From the NCBI GenBank assembly GCA_900313265.1, contig OMRN01000124.1, positions 1 through 20,083 on the forward strand: DNA of 20,083 bases, written 5' to 3'. Positions within the stretch are counted from its first letter, which is position 1; every line of letters begins with the position of its first letter. The position numbers and the translations under genes were made by a program. Under the pieces are notes generated by a model. That model was not told where the DNA came from and did no database searches. It was given only the letters and a program-made list of their open reading frames with translations. Shown piece after piece: positions 6,190 to 13,547 of the stretch. Source of the stretch: an uncultured Lachnospiraceae bacterium (GTDB lineage Bacteria > Bacillota > Clostridia > Lachnospirales > Lachnospiraceae).

Positions 6190-7443
6190 TCAGGCATCCG
6201 CACTCGAAAGATATGCAACCTGCTCCGGCGTAAGTACATCGATTTTTTTACCGAGAAATGCCAGTTTCCTTCTTGCAACTTCATTATCCACTTCAACCGG
6301 AACGTCAATCAGCTTCTTTGTAAGCTCTTTTCCGTGTTCAACCAGATATTTCGCGCTCAATGCCTGAATGGCGAAACTCATATCCATGATTTCGGCGGGA
6401 TGTCCGTCTCCTGCTGCCAGATTGACAAGTCTTCCCTCGGCTAATACATAAACCCACTGTCCGGTCGGAAGATGATATCCCATGATATTTTTTCTCATTT
6501 CGGCCGTTTCGGTGGCAACCTTTCTAAGGTAAGCCACATCGACCTCGCAGTCAAAATGTCCGGCATTGCAAAGCACGGCTCCGTCCTTCATTACGGCAAA
6601 ATCCTCTTCATCGATTACCTTGCAGCACCCGGTGACCGTTACGAAGAAATCGCCGATTGCCGCGGCATCCTTCATCGGCATGACATCAAATCCGTCCATA
6701 ACCGCTTCAATCGCTTTTACGGGATCGACTTCCGTTACCACAACACGGGCTCCGAGTCCTTTCGCACGCATCGCCGTTCCTTTTCCGCACCAGCCGTAAC
6801 CTGCCACGACAACGATTTTTCCGGCCACGATTAAATTGGTGGTCCGGTTAATGCCGTCCCATACGGACTGGCCGGTTCCGTAGCGATTGTCGAAAAAGTG
6901 CTTGCAATCCGCATTATTGACTTTAACCATCGGGAACATAAGCTCTCCGGCACGGTTCATCGCTTCCAGTCGTAAAATACCCGTCGTGGTTTCCTCGCAT
7001 CCGCCGATAACCTTCGGTATCAGTTCCCTGTATTTCGTATGAATCATATGGACAAGGTCGCCGCCGTCATCGATGATGATGTCCGGTCCGATTTTAATAA
7101 CCTGCTCAATATGATGCTCGTATTCCTCCGCGGTTGCCCCATACCAGGCATGAACTTCCAGCCCCGCTTTTACCAGCGCTGCCGCCACATCATCCTGTGT
7201 GGAAAGCGGATTGGAACCGGTCACGTACATTTCGGCACCGCCGGCCGCAAGTGTCAGGCAAAGAAACGCCGTTTTCGCCTCCAGATGCACACTGAGTGCA
7301 ATCTTCTTTCCCTCAAACGGTTTCGTTTTCTCAAACTCTTCTTTCAGTGTCCGGAGAAGGTCGCAGTTACGCTTCACCCATTCGATTTTTCTCTCGCCGC
7401 TTTCCGCCAGACTAAGATCCCTTATTTCACTTGCCATAATCAT
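6190..7443 (-). CDS. ahcY: S-adenosylhomocysteine hydrolase, short form (possibly S-inosylhomocysteine hydrolase)
   Basis: The enzyme cleaves S-adenosylhomocysteine to homocysteine and adenosine with tightly bound NAD, relieving product inhibition of methyltransferases. The NAD motif is VAGYGWCGKGTAMRAKGLG (about 213-231). Other family motifs are SVHLEAKTA (51-59), IIDDGGDL (123-130), GGCEETTTG (147-155), NNADCKHFFDNRYGTGQS (catalytic Lys181 and Asp185) and CNAGHFDCE. At 417 aa it is the short type found in archaea, Thermotoga and some Clostridia, and it lacks the KPDHYRY tail of the eukaryotic type. ATG 7443 and ATG 7437 are both possible; GGAAAGGG is better spaced for the second. It has its own terminator and a structured upstream region. 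Confidence 0.96.
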   Translation of the reverse strand: MIMASEIRDLSLAESGERKIEWVKRNCDLLRTLKEEFEKTKPFEGKKIALSVHLEAKTAFLCLTLAAGGAEMYVTGSNPLSTQDDVAAALVKAGLEVHAWYGATAEEYEHHIEQVIKIGPDIIIDDGGDLVHMIHTKYRELIPKVIGGCEETTTGILRLEAMNRAGELMFPMVKVNNADCKHFFDNRYGTGQSVWDGINRTTNLIVAGKIVVVAGYGWCGKGTAMRAKGLGARVVVTEVDPVKAIEAVMDGFDVMPMKDAAAIGDFFVTVTGCCKVIDEEDFAVMKDGAVLCNAGHFDCEVDVAYLRKVATETAEMRKNIMGYHLPTGQWVYVLAEGRLVNLAAGDGHPAEIMDMSFAIQALSAKYLVEHGKELTKKLIDVPVEVDNEVARRKLAFLGKKIDVLTPEQVAYLSSADA

Positions 7444-7500
7444 TTATCCCTTTCCATTCTGTTTTCTAATTTCCGAATTCCGCGTATTGGCTCGCATCGC

Positions 7501-7516
7501 ACTTGCTCGAGCAAGT
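7501..7516. promoter_or_regulatory. Perfect 16-bp palindrome upstream of ahcY
   Basis: ACTTGCTCGAGCAAGT is identical on both strands, 58 bases before the ahcY start. On the plus strand it is followed by TTTTT, but no plus-strand gene leads into it. It could be an operator for a dimeric repressor or a small hairpin in the ahcY leader. Confidence 0.5.
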
Positions 7517-7537
7517 TTTTCGAATACATATATTACA

Positions 7538-7612
7538 GCAGCCGATTAATAATGATTCATAAGCGGGTGGTTTGCGAGCGTGCCCCAGCGTTGAATCATA
7601 TTAAGTGGCTGC
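7538..7612. repeat. 75-nt imperfect palindrome (long hairpin) between rluA-type gene and ahcY
   Basis: GCAGCC (7538-7543), TTAAT (7546-7550) and ATGATTCA (7552-7559) pair in order with GGCTGC (7607-7612), ATTAA (7600-7604) and TGAATCAT (7592-7599). That makes 19 base pairs with one 2x2 internal loop and one bulged base. The 32-base apical part can add a short G/C stem. No T-run follows on the minus strand, so it is not an ordinary terminator. It could be a regulatory RNA domain in the ahcY leader or a miniature palindromic repeat. Confidence 0.6.
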
Positions 7613-7622
7613 GTGCCATAAA

Positions 7623-8300
7623 TCATTCCGGAGAAGTAAAGTGCATTGGCTGCTTAGTCACGGGATGCGTGAAGTGAAGTTCTGCTGCCGTGAGCATCAG
7701 CCGCCGGATTTCCTGCCGTTTGCTTTCCTCTATTGATGCTTCGGTTCCGTACTTGAAATCGCCGAGAATCGGATGTCCCGCATGGGAAAGCTGAACCCGG
7801 ATCTGATGGTGACGGCCGGTAATCAGCCGGATCCGAAGTTTTCCCGGAGCGACTTCCTGATAATGAAGTTCGGCATCTTTTCCCTTATTATAATCCCGGT
7901 CTCCCGGACGGACGACGCGGCTTACATTCGCCCGCTCATCCTTATAAAGCCGGTCTTTTAAGATTCCTTCTTTTTCGGATTCCGCGAAAGAACCGTAAAT
8001 ACCGGCTTCGTAAATTTTGGTGATTTTCCCGGCCTTTAACTGAGCGGTGAGTGCTTCCGCCGCCCGGCTGGTCTTTGCAAAAATCACCAGCCCTTCGACC
8101 GGCTGGTCCAGACGGTTTATGGGGGCGAGAAAAATCTTTTCGCTTCCCGCTTTCCTTTCGCCGGCAACTTTTTTCTTAAGAAGACTTTCCAAATCCTCCT
8201 CGGCGATTTTTCTTGTCTGCACGGCAAGTCCCGCTTTTTTAAAAACCACCGTCAGGGAGTCGTCTTCATATAGGATTGTAAATCGGTTATCCTCTGCCAT
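7623..8300 (-). CDS. RluA family RNA pseudouridine synthase
   Basis: This 225-aa cytosolic enzyme isomerises a specific uridine in rRNA or tRNA. The catalytic motif is INRLDQPVEGLVIFAKT, with Asp65. The usual HRLD is NRLD here, as in several Clostridial members, and the essential Asp is kept. The second motif is TGRHHQIRVQLSHAGHPILGDFKYG. There is no S4 domain. The start codon overlaps the response-regulator stop by one base (TAATG), and no ribosome site precedes it, so it is probably translated by re-initiation. The RNA target is not predictable. Confidence 0.9.
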   Translation of the reverse strand: MAEDNRFTILYEDDSLTVVFKKAGLAVQTRKIAEEDLESLLKKKVAGERKAGSEKIFLAPINRLDQPVEGLVIFAKTSRAAEALTAQLKAGKITKIYEAGIYGSFAESEKEGILKDRLYKDERANVSRVVRPGDRDYNKGKDAELHYQEVAPGKLRIRLITGRHHQIRVQLSHAGHPILGDFKYGTEASIEESKRQEIRRLMLTAAELHFTHPVTKQPMHFTSPE

Positions 8301-8995
8301 TATGATACTTTAAAGCGGTATCCGACGCCCCAGATTGTCTCGATATATCTCGGCGTGGAGGAGTCGTCTTCGAGTTTTTCGCGAATCTTCTTGATGTGCA
8401 CCGTGACGGTTGTAATATCCCCGACGGATTCCATACCCCAGATTTCCTTAAAGAGCTCCTGCTTTGTAAATACCTTGTCCGGATTAGAGGCTAAGAATAC
8501 CAGCAAATCGAATTCCTTTGTCGTAAACTGCTTCTCCACACCGCCCACAAATACGCGGCGGGATGTTTTATCAATACGCAGTCCCTTGATATCCATGATT
8601 TCGTTACCGCTGCTCTTCTTTGCGGCAACCAGTCTGGAATAACGGCTCATATGCGCTTTGACTCTCGCAACCAGTTCACTCGGAGAAAACGGCTTGGTCA
8701 TATAATCGTCGGCGCCCATTCCGAGACCGTAGATTTTATCCAGGTCTTCTTTCTTGGCACTGACCATGATGATGGGAATATCTTTCACTTCGCGAACGTG
8801 GCGGCATACTTCGTATCCGTCCACTTCCGGAAGCATTAAATCCAGAATAATTAAATCGAAATCTCCGGAAATGGCGGTTTCCTCTCCCGAAAGACCGTCA
8901 TTGCAAACGGTAATTTCAAAACCGTTCATTTCCAGATAATCTTTTTCCAGTTCGGCAATTGCCTGTTCATCTTCAATGATTAGAATTTTGTTCAT
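8300..8995 (-). CDS. OmpR/PhoB family response regulator
   Basis: A 231-aa DNA-binding regulator and partner of the kinase encoded just upstream. The receiver domain (1-115) has the acidic pair IIEDE (6-10), phospho-acceptor Asp52 in LILDLMLPEVDGYE-type context, Ser79 and Lys101 (TKPF). The C-terminal winged helix (about 130-229) has the family pattern FTTKEFDLLVFLASNPDKVF and RYIETIWGVGYRF. A GAGG site precedes the ATG. The kinase gene stops 52 bases upstream. Target genes are unknown. Confidence 0.96.
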   Translation of the reverse strand: MNKILIIEDEQAIAELEKDYLEMNGFEITVCNDGLSGEETAISGDFDLIILDLMLPEVDGYEVCRHVREVKDIPIIMVSAKKEDLDKIYGLGMGADDYMTKPFSPSELVARVKAHMSRYSRLVAAKKSSGNEIMDIKGLRIDKTSRRVFVGGVEKQFTTKEFDLLVFLASNPDKVFTKQELFKEIWGMESVGDITTVTVHIKKIREKLEDDSSTPRYIETIWGVGYRFKVS

Positions 8996-9047
8996 ACCCC
9001 GCCTCTTTTCTTTATCTTTTTTGCTTATTATTGCCGGTAATTATACC

Positions 9048-9155
9048 TTAATCCTTCCCTTTTCCGGTACCGGTATCGGTTCCGGAATCTTTAATATCAC
9101 CCATGTCGGTATCGGAGTCATTATCCGTACTGCCCTCCGTACCGGTATCGGATCC
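9048..9155 (-). repeat. Three imperfect 36-bp tandem repeats coding the kinase tail
   Basis: Minus-strand units 9155-9120, 9119-9084 and 9083-9048 each carry CCGATACCG at the same offset; the plus-strand core CGGTATCGG starts at 9071, 9107 and 9143, exactly 36 bases apart. They encode GSDTGTEGSTDN, DSDTDMGDIKDS and GTDTGTGKGKD, with the stop codon completing the third unit. Confidence 0.85.
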
Positions 9156-10889
9156 TTCCACGGTTTCGTTGTCTCCGGCCGGTTTCTTATCTTCCTTCTC
9201 CGGCGGATTCCCGTCCGGTTTCGGAATCGTTCCTCCCTCTGTCGGATCAAGCTCGATATACTCCGTACGCTTGGTCTTTTTCTCGATTTCGGCCATGGTT
9301 TTTTCCACACCGGTTTTTATTCCGGCCACGGTATTTCCGACCGTTTTTCCTACCGCCTTTTCGATACGCACAATCGGGTTCTTGCTTTCCCCTTCCGGAA
9401 CAATTTCATATTCCTCCTCGGGCTTATAGACCGGAAGGGTGAAATGAATGGTAAGGCCCACTCCCTCTTCACCGGTTGCCCAGATGATACCGCCATGGTC
9501 CTCGACAACCTTTCTCGCAATGGAAAGGCCGATTCCGCTTCCACCCTGCTTGGAATTCCGGGATGCATCCGTCCGGTAAAAACGTTCAAATACTTTTTCC
9601 AGTTCCTTTGCGGAAATTCCTTTTCCGTTATCTTCAATCTCAACAAGAACGGTTTTCTCATCCTGCAAAGAAACGGAAAGCGCAATCCGGCTTCCTTCTT
9701 CCTTGCGGTATTTCACGGAATTGTTGATGATATTGTTAATGACCCTCTTAAGCTGCTCCGGATCGGCATTGATCTCCGTATCCGGATCGCAGGAAAAATC
9801 ATAGGAAAAACCGATTCCTTTCGTTTCCAGATCCAGCCCGACTTCTTCCGCACAATCGGAAAAATAGTCTCCGACATTCATCTGATGAAACTGGTACGGA
9901 ATCTGGTTTGCATCGATTTTGGAATACATGGTCAGCTCGTCAATCAAAAAATCCATGTCTCCCGCTTTATTATATATCGTTTTAATATATTTTTCCATTT
10001 TTTCCGGAGTATCCGCCACCCCGTCCATGATTCCCTCCACGTATCCTTTAATTGAGGTAATGGGGGTCTTTAAATCATGAGAAATATTGCGAATCAGTTC
10101 CTTATTCGCTTCCTCTGTTCTTGCCTTTTCCTCTTTCGAATCTTTCAGGCGGATTCTCATCTTTTCGAAACCTTCGAAAAGCTCTCCGACCTCTCCCTTT
10201 TCCGCCGTTACCGCGGGCGTTTCCAAATCACCCTGCTCAATACGCATCATGGCGCTTTTTAAGGAAATCATCGGTTTTATAATGCCCTGATTGAGCCACG
10301 AAGTAAGCAGAATGGCAGTCAGTAACAGCACGACAACCATGGAGATAATAACACCGATTCCGGTCACGTCGGAAACAATCATGCTCACACAGGTTACGAC
10401 ATAGATGGTTCCGGTCGTTCCGTCCGCTGCCACGTAATCCGTCTGCTTCACTACACGGTGAATATCGTTATAATATAGACTTGCCGTTTCCTCCGGCGGC
10501 AGAATTCCGGATGCGGGCAAAACATCCAGCACCTCATCTTCCTCATATTCCGGACGAATATAATAGATTTTATCCTCTCCTTTTACAATGATAAACGAGG
10601 ACATCTGTCCAAGCTGATTGTCAATCTCACGAATTTCTTCCACGTTTTTATAGAAATCCGGCTCGGTAATCAGTTTTTCTTTCAGAATATCCATGTATTT
10701 ATCGGTAACGGAGGAATACAGTTCCGCAGGACTTAATGCAGCGGAAAGCGGTACATCCTTCACACCGTATGTATGTTTTAAATTCCAGACCATGGAACCG
10801 CAAATTACAAAAAAAGTAACCGTTGCGAGAAGAAACGGAAGCAAAATGACAGCCAGAAATATTATAATCAGACGGGTATTGAATTTCAC
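9048..10889 (-). CDS. Sensor histidine kinase with an unusual C-terminal tail
   Basis: This 613-aa membrane kinase starts at GTG (10889), with AGGA 7 bases upstream. TM1 (about 7-30), an external sensor region (31-175) and TM2 (177-197) are followed by a HAMP domain (about 198-250). The DHp domain has NISHDLKTPITSIKGYVEGI with His271. The ATPase domain has the N box INNIINNSVKYRKE, G1 EDNGKGIS and G2 GGSGIGLSIA. The kinase core ends near residue 488. A further 125 residues follow: an amphipathic Gly/Thr/Val/Lys segment (VGKTVGNTVAGIKTGVEKTM, 513-532), then a Pro/Glu/Lys stretch, then an Asp/Gly/Thr/Ser tail built from 12-residue repeats. The tail is not part of the normal family. The stimulus is unknown. 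Confidence 0.95.
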   Translation of the reverse strand: MKFNTRLIIIFLAVILLPFLLATVTFFVICGSMVWNLKHTYGVKDVPLSAALSPAELYSSVTDKYMDILKEKLITEPDFYKNVEEIREIDNQLGQMSSFIIVKGEDKIYYIRPEYEEDEVLDVLPASGILPPEETASLYYNDIHRVVKQTDYVAADGTTGTIYVVTCVSMIVSDVTGIGVIISMVVVLLLTAILLTSWLNQGIIKPMISLKSAMMRIEQGDLETPAVTAEKGEVGELFEGFEKMRIRLKDSKEEKARTEEANKELIRNISHDLKTPITSIKGYVEGIMDGVADTPEKMEKYIKTIYNKAGDMDFLIDELTMYSKIDANQIPYQFHQMNVGDYFSDCAEEVGLDLETKGIGFSYDFSCDPDTEINADPEQLKRVINNIINNSVKYRKEEGSRIALSVSLQDEKTVLVEIEDNGKGISAKELEKVFERFYRTDASRNSKQGGSGIGLSIARKVVEDHGGIIWATGEEGVGLTIHFTLPVYKPEEEYEIVPEGESKNPIVRIEKAVGKTVGNTVAGIKTGVEKTMAEIEKKTKRTEYIELDPTEGGTIPKPDGNPPEKEDKKPAGDNETVEGSDTGTEGSTDNDSDTDMGDIKDSGTDTGTGKGKD

Positions 10890-10925
10890 CGGGTTATCCT
10901 GCCTTTATAATTTCGTACATTTTAA

Positions 10926-10955
10926 AAGGGTGTCTGCATATCCGCAGACACCCTT
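10926..10955 (-). terminator. Terminator of msmX
   Basis: AAGGGTGTCTGC and GCAGACACCCTT form a perfect 12-bp stem with a 6-base loop, 63 bases after the msmX stop. On the minus strand the stem runs into TTTT (two stem T's and two more), then AAATG. The T-run is short but the stem is strong. Confidence 0.8.
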
Positions 10956-10964
10956 ATTATATCA
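10956..10964 (-). promoter_or_regulatory. Extended -10 promoter for the kinase/regulator/pseudouridine synthase operon
   Basis: The minus strand reads TGATATAAT (10964-10956), a perfect TATAAT with the TGn extension. No good -35 is seen 17 bases upstream. The expected start, about 7 bases on (near 10949), lies inside the 5' arm of the msmX terminator, so this transcript could not form that hairpin fully. Confidence 0.65.
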
Positions 10965-11018
10965 TACTTTATTTACAATAATACTTTCGATTCCAAAACC
11001 ATATCCGGTTTATCAAAA

Positions 11019-12131
11019 CTAGTTGGTAATTACCATTTCGGTTTCTTTATCGAATACGTGAATCTTCTCAACATCAAGAGCAAACTTAATGGTATCTCCG
11101 GGTCTTGCCATTGTTCTGGAATCAACTCTTGCAGTCATCGGGAACATTTCAAGATCGAAGTATAAGAATACTTCCGCTCCGAGTAATTCGTATACCTTAA
11201 TGGTAGATTCGAATACGCTCATAGGAGAAGTCTCTACATACATCTCGCTGTCATATACGTCCTCGGGACGAATACCGAAGGTAACGCTCTTTCCGTCATA
11301 GCCGCCCTCAATAAGCTTCTTGGACTTCTGAGGAGGAAGCGGAATGGAATGACCTGCAACATTAAGGTATGCGGTCTCGCCGGATACTTCAACGATAGCA
11401 TCGAGGAAGTTCATCTGAGGAGATCCCATGAATCCTGCTACGAACAGGTTCTGAGGTCTGTCATAAAGGTTCTGAGGAGTATCAACCTGCTGGATAACAC
11501 CGTCTTTCATAACGACGATTCTGGTACCAAGGGTCATAGCCTCGGTCTGGTCATGGGTTACGTAGATGATGGTGGTACCAAGTCTCTGATGTAACTTGGC
11601 AATCTCAATTCTCATCTGTACACGAAGTTTTGCATCGAGGTTGGAAAGAGGCTCGTCCATAAGGAATACCTTGGGATTACGAACGATTGCACGACCCATG
11701 GCAACACGCTGTCTCTGTCCACCGGATAAAGCCTTCGGCTTACGGTCAAGAAGCGGAGTAAGGTCAAGAATCTTTGCAGCTTCCTTTACCATCTTATCAA
11801 TTTCATCCTTCGGAACTTTTCTTAACTTAAGACCGAATGCCATGTTCTCATATACGGTCATATGAGGATACAAAGCGTAGTTCTGGAATACCATCGCAAT
11901 ATCTCTGTCCTTCGGCTCAACATCGTTTACCAGTCTCTCACCGATACGAAGTTCACCGGAAGAAATATCTTCCAGACCAGCGATCATACGAAGGGTTGTA
12001 GATTTACCGCATCCGGAAGGTCCTACGAAAATGATGAACTCCTGATCGGAAATCTCAAGGTTGAAATCCTTAACGGCTTCGAAACCGTTGGGATATACCT
12101 TGTTGATGTTTCTCAAAGATAATCCTGCCAT
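11019..12131 (-). CDS. msmX: Stand-alone sugar ABC transporter ATPase (MsmX/UgpC/MalK type)
   Basis: A 370-aa ATPase of the CUT1 sugar importer class, with Walker A GPSGCGKST (37-45), signature LSGGQRQR (135-142), Walker B VFLMDEP (155-161), SNLDAKLR D-loop, switch His193, and a C-terminal TOBE regulatory region (about 235-370, including FGIRPEDV). No sugar-binding protein or permease gene adjoins it. In Bacillus and other Firmicutes such an orphan (MsmX) energises several importers encoded elsewhere, which is the likely role here. It has an AGGAGG site 8 bases before the ATG, its own promoter with perfect TTGACA, and a terminator. The codon choice is more restricted than in neighbouring genes by eye, which fits high expression. 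Confidence 0.93.
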   Translation of the reverse strand: MAGLSLRNINKVYPNGFEAVKDFNLEISDQEFIIFVGPSGCGKSTTLRMIAGLEDISSGELRIGERLVNDVEPKDRDIAMVFQNYALYPHMTVYENMAFGLKLRKVPKDEIDKMVKEAAKILDLTPLLDRKPKALSGGQRQRVAMGRAIVRNPKVFLMDEPLSNLDAKLRVQMRIEIAKLHQRLGTTIIYVTHDQTEAMTLGTRIVVMKDGVIQQVDTPQNLYDRPQNLFVAGFMGSPQMNFLDAIVEVSGETAYLNVAGHSIPLPPQKSKKLIEGGYDGKSVTFGIRPEDVYDSEMYVETSPMSVFESTIKVYELLGAEVFLYFDLEMFPMTARVDSRTMARPGDTIKFALDVEKIHVFDKETEMVITN

Positions 12132-12231
12132 TGATTAATCCTCCTGCTAATATTTATATTTGTTATCAATAATAGGCAAACTCACCTAATAAACAAGTAT
12201 ACATAATTCCCGAAAAATTGCATATAACACA

Positions 12232-12262
12232 TTTATACAAACTTTTCGCTTTTCCTTGTCAA
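12232..12262 (-). promoter_or_regulatory. Promoter of msmX
   Basis: The minus strand has TTGACA (12262-12257) and TATAAA (12237-12232), 19 bases apart (18 if GTATAA is taken). The leader would be about 95 bases and A/T-rich. It lies in the 231-base gap after the YesL-like gene. The rest of that gap holds only a weak 6-bp inverted repeat (CTTGAC 12332-12337 / GTCAAG 12349-12354). Confidence 0.7.
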
Positions 12263-12362
12263 AAATGCGCACCGAACCGTTTCTTCTAGGGCATTTTGTA
12301 CACCCTTCATCTGTTCGATTGTGCATATTGGCTTGACCGCCTGTTTCCGTCAAGAAGCGTCT

Positions 12363-13067
12363 TTATTCTTCCCCGGGCGTTTGCTCCTCTGATAACTCTT
12401 CTTCCTCCGGAAGAACTTCCTCTCCGGCAGCCTCTCTATCACCGAATTTGGCCAGTACCGAAACAATCAGTTTTCCGCTTATATAGGTAACAAAGGAAAA
12501 TTCCAGAACCACAAAAAGAGGAATAAGGCCGGTAAAAAAGTATCCGAGTGTTGCTAAAGCCGCGGTCAGCGCAAGCATTACGAAGCTTTTCGGGAAATTG
12601 GAAACGGCAATTAAAATCGAATTGGTAACGGTATTCATGATTTTGTCTTCATACCGCGCCTGAAGTGCAAAAACATAGCAGATGCTGATTCCGTACATAA
12701 TCAGCATAATAATCGATACAATTCCCATAATGACGCGGATGGTCTGATCCATCGTAAGCATTCCGCCGATGGTTACAAAAACAGCCCCGCCGATTAATAC
12801 GCCGACCACCAGGTAAAGAAGCCAGATGACGGTGGCTTTTAGGAAGTTCTTTCCGAACGCGGAAAAATACTGCTTAAAGATTTTATTCTCTTTTTTCAGC
12901 GCAATCCTGAGCATGATGTCCATGTTCGCCGTAATGGCGGCTCCGATTGTGATTACCGGAATGCATAAAATCGTTGTTATGATACCCAAAAGCAGAATAT
13001 CAAAAAGCCGGCTTAACCCTCTGTTAAACCAGCTGTCACTATCCGTAAAAAAATTGCTTTTTGCCAT
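12363..13067 (-). CDS. YesL-like (DUF624) integral membrane protein
   Basis: A 234-aa protein with about five hydrophobic segments (near 24-48, 77-101, 111-134, 162-180 and 182-205). The N-terminal segment FFTDSDSWFNRGLSRLFDIL matches the DUF624 pattern of a short amphipathic start before TM1. The last 25 residues are very acidic (EEVLPEEEELSEEQTPGEE). In other Firmicutes this family often lies beside CUT1 sugar importers, and here msmX follows, although with its own promoter. The molecular function of the family is not established. An AGGAA site precedes the start, 15 bases after the acetyltransferase gene. Confidence 0.85.
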   Translation of the reverse strand: MAKSNFFTDSDSWFNRGLSRLFDILLLGIITTILCIPVITIGAAITANMDIMLRIALKKENKIFKQYFSAFGKNFLKATVIWLLYLVVGVLIGGAVFVTIGGMLTMDQTIRVIMGIVSIIMLIMYGISICYVFALQARYEDKIMNTVTNSILIAVSNFPKSFVMLALTAALATLGYFFTGLIPLFVVLEFSFVTYISGKLIVSVLAKFGDREAAGEEVLPEEEELSEEQTPGEE

Positions 13068-13082
13068 TTTAAATTCCTGCCG

Positions 13083-13547
13083 TTATAAATATTTTTCCAT
13101 CGGAGTAATCAGCATTCCGCCGTTTTCACACTCCGAGCCGGTATCCGAAAACCCTATGGAATGATAAAACGGAATTCCGTAAGGAGAAGAATTCACGGTG
13201 ATGGATTTTTTTCCCTGTTTTTTTACAAACTCTTCCATCTCTTTCATCAGCGCCGAGCCGATTCCGCATCTTTGCCATTTTTCCTCGACAAAAAGAAGCG
13301 AAACATGGTTCCCCGAACGAAGCGAACCGATTCCGAGAATTTTACCCGTATCATCCTTGGCCAGCCATAAATGATATTCCTCAATCTGGAACATCCGAAA
13401 CAGATGGTGGTCGGAAATAAAGTTCACGAAATTATCCACTCCCTGCGGCGAATACAGGGGCGCTTCAAATTTATTGAACGTCCTGTATGCCAGGGCCATG
13501 GCATCTTCCCACTCATCTTCCGTTGCCGTTTCAATATAATAATTCAT
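13083..13547 (-). CDS. GNAT family N-acetyltransferase
   Basis: A 154-aa cytosolic protein of GNAT length. The acetyl-CoA pyrophosphate loop is WQRCGIGSALMKEMEEFVKK (Q92-R-C-G-I-G97). It follows strand beta-4 (HVSLLFVEEK) and precedes the conserved ITVNSSPYGIPFYHSIGF region that closes GNAT domains. The substrate is unknown. The start overlaps the stop of the upstream YpuA-like gene in an ATGA, and there is no clear Shine-Dalgarno site, so translation is probably coupled. Confidence 0.9.
   Translation of the reverse strand: MNYYIETATEDEWEDAMALAYRTFNKFEAPLYSPQGVDNFVNFISDHHLFRMFQIEEYHLWLAKDDTGKILGIGSLRSGNHVSLLFVEEKWQRCGIGSALMKEMEEFVKKQGKKSITVNSSPYGIPFYHSIGFSDTGSECENGGMLITPMEKYL

Noticed and set aside
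7563..7590. T-box-like GGGTGG motif on the plus strand inside the 75-nt palindrome
   Set aside because: The rest of the conserved T-box (ACCGCG) is not present and no plus-strand gene follows.
9041..9310. Minus-strand 89-codon frame within the kinase tail
   Set aside because: It is a second frame through the repeat region, with an Arg/Pro-rich low-complexity product and no ribosome site.
8976..10055. Long plus-strand open frame of 359 codons opposite the kinase gene
   Set aside because: It is a mirror of the kinase codons. The protein is Phe/Arg/Ile-rich without motifs, while the minus-strand kinase has every expected motif.
12332..12354. CTTGAC/GTCAAG inverted repeat after the YesL-like gene
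   Set aside because: Only six pairs with an 11-base loop and no T-run; too weak to call a terminator.
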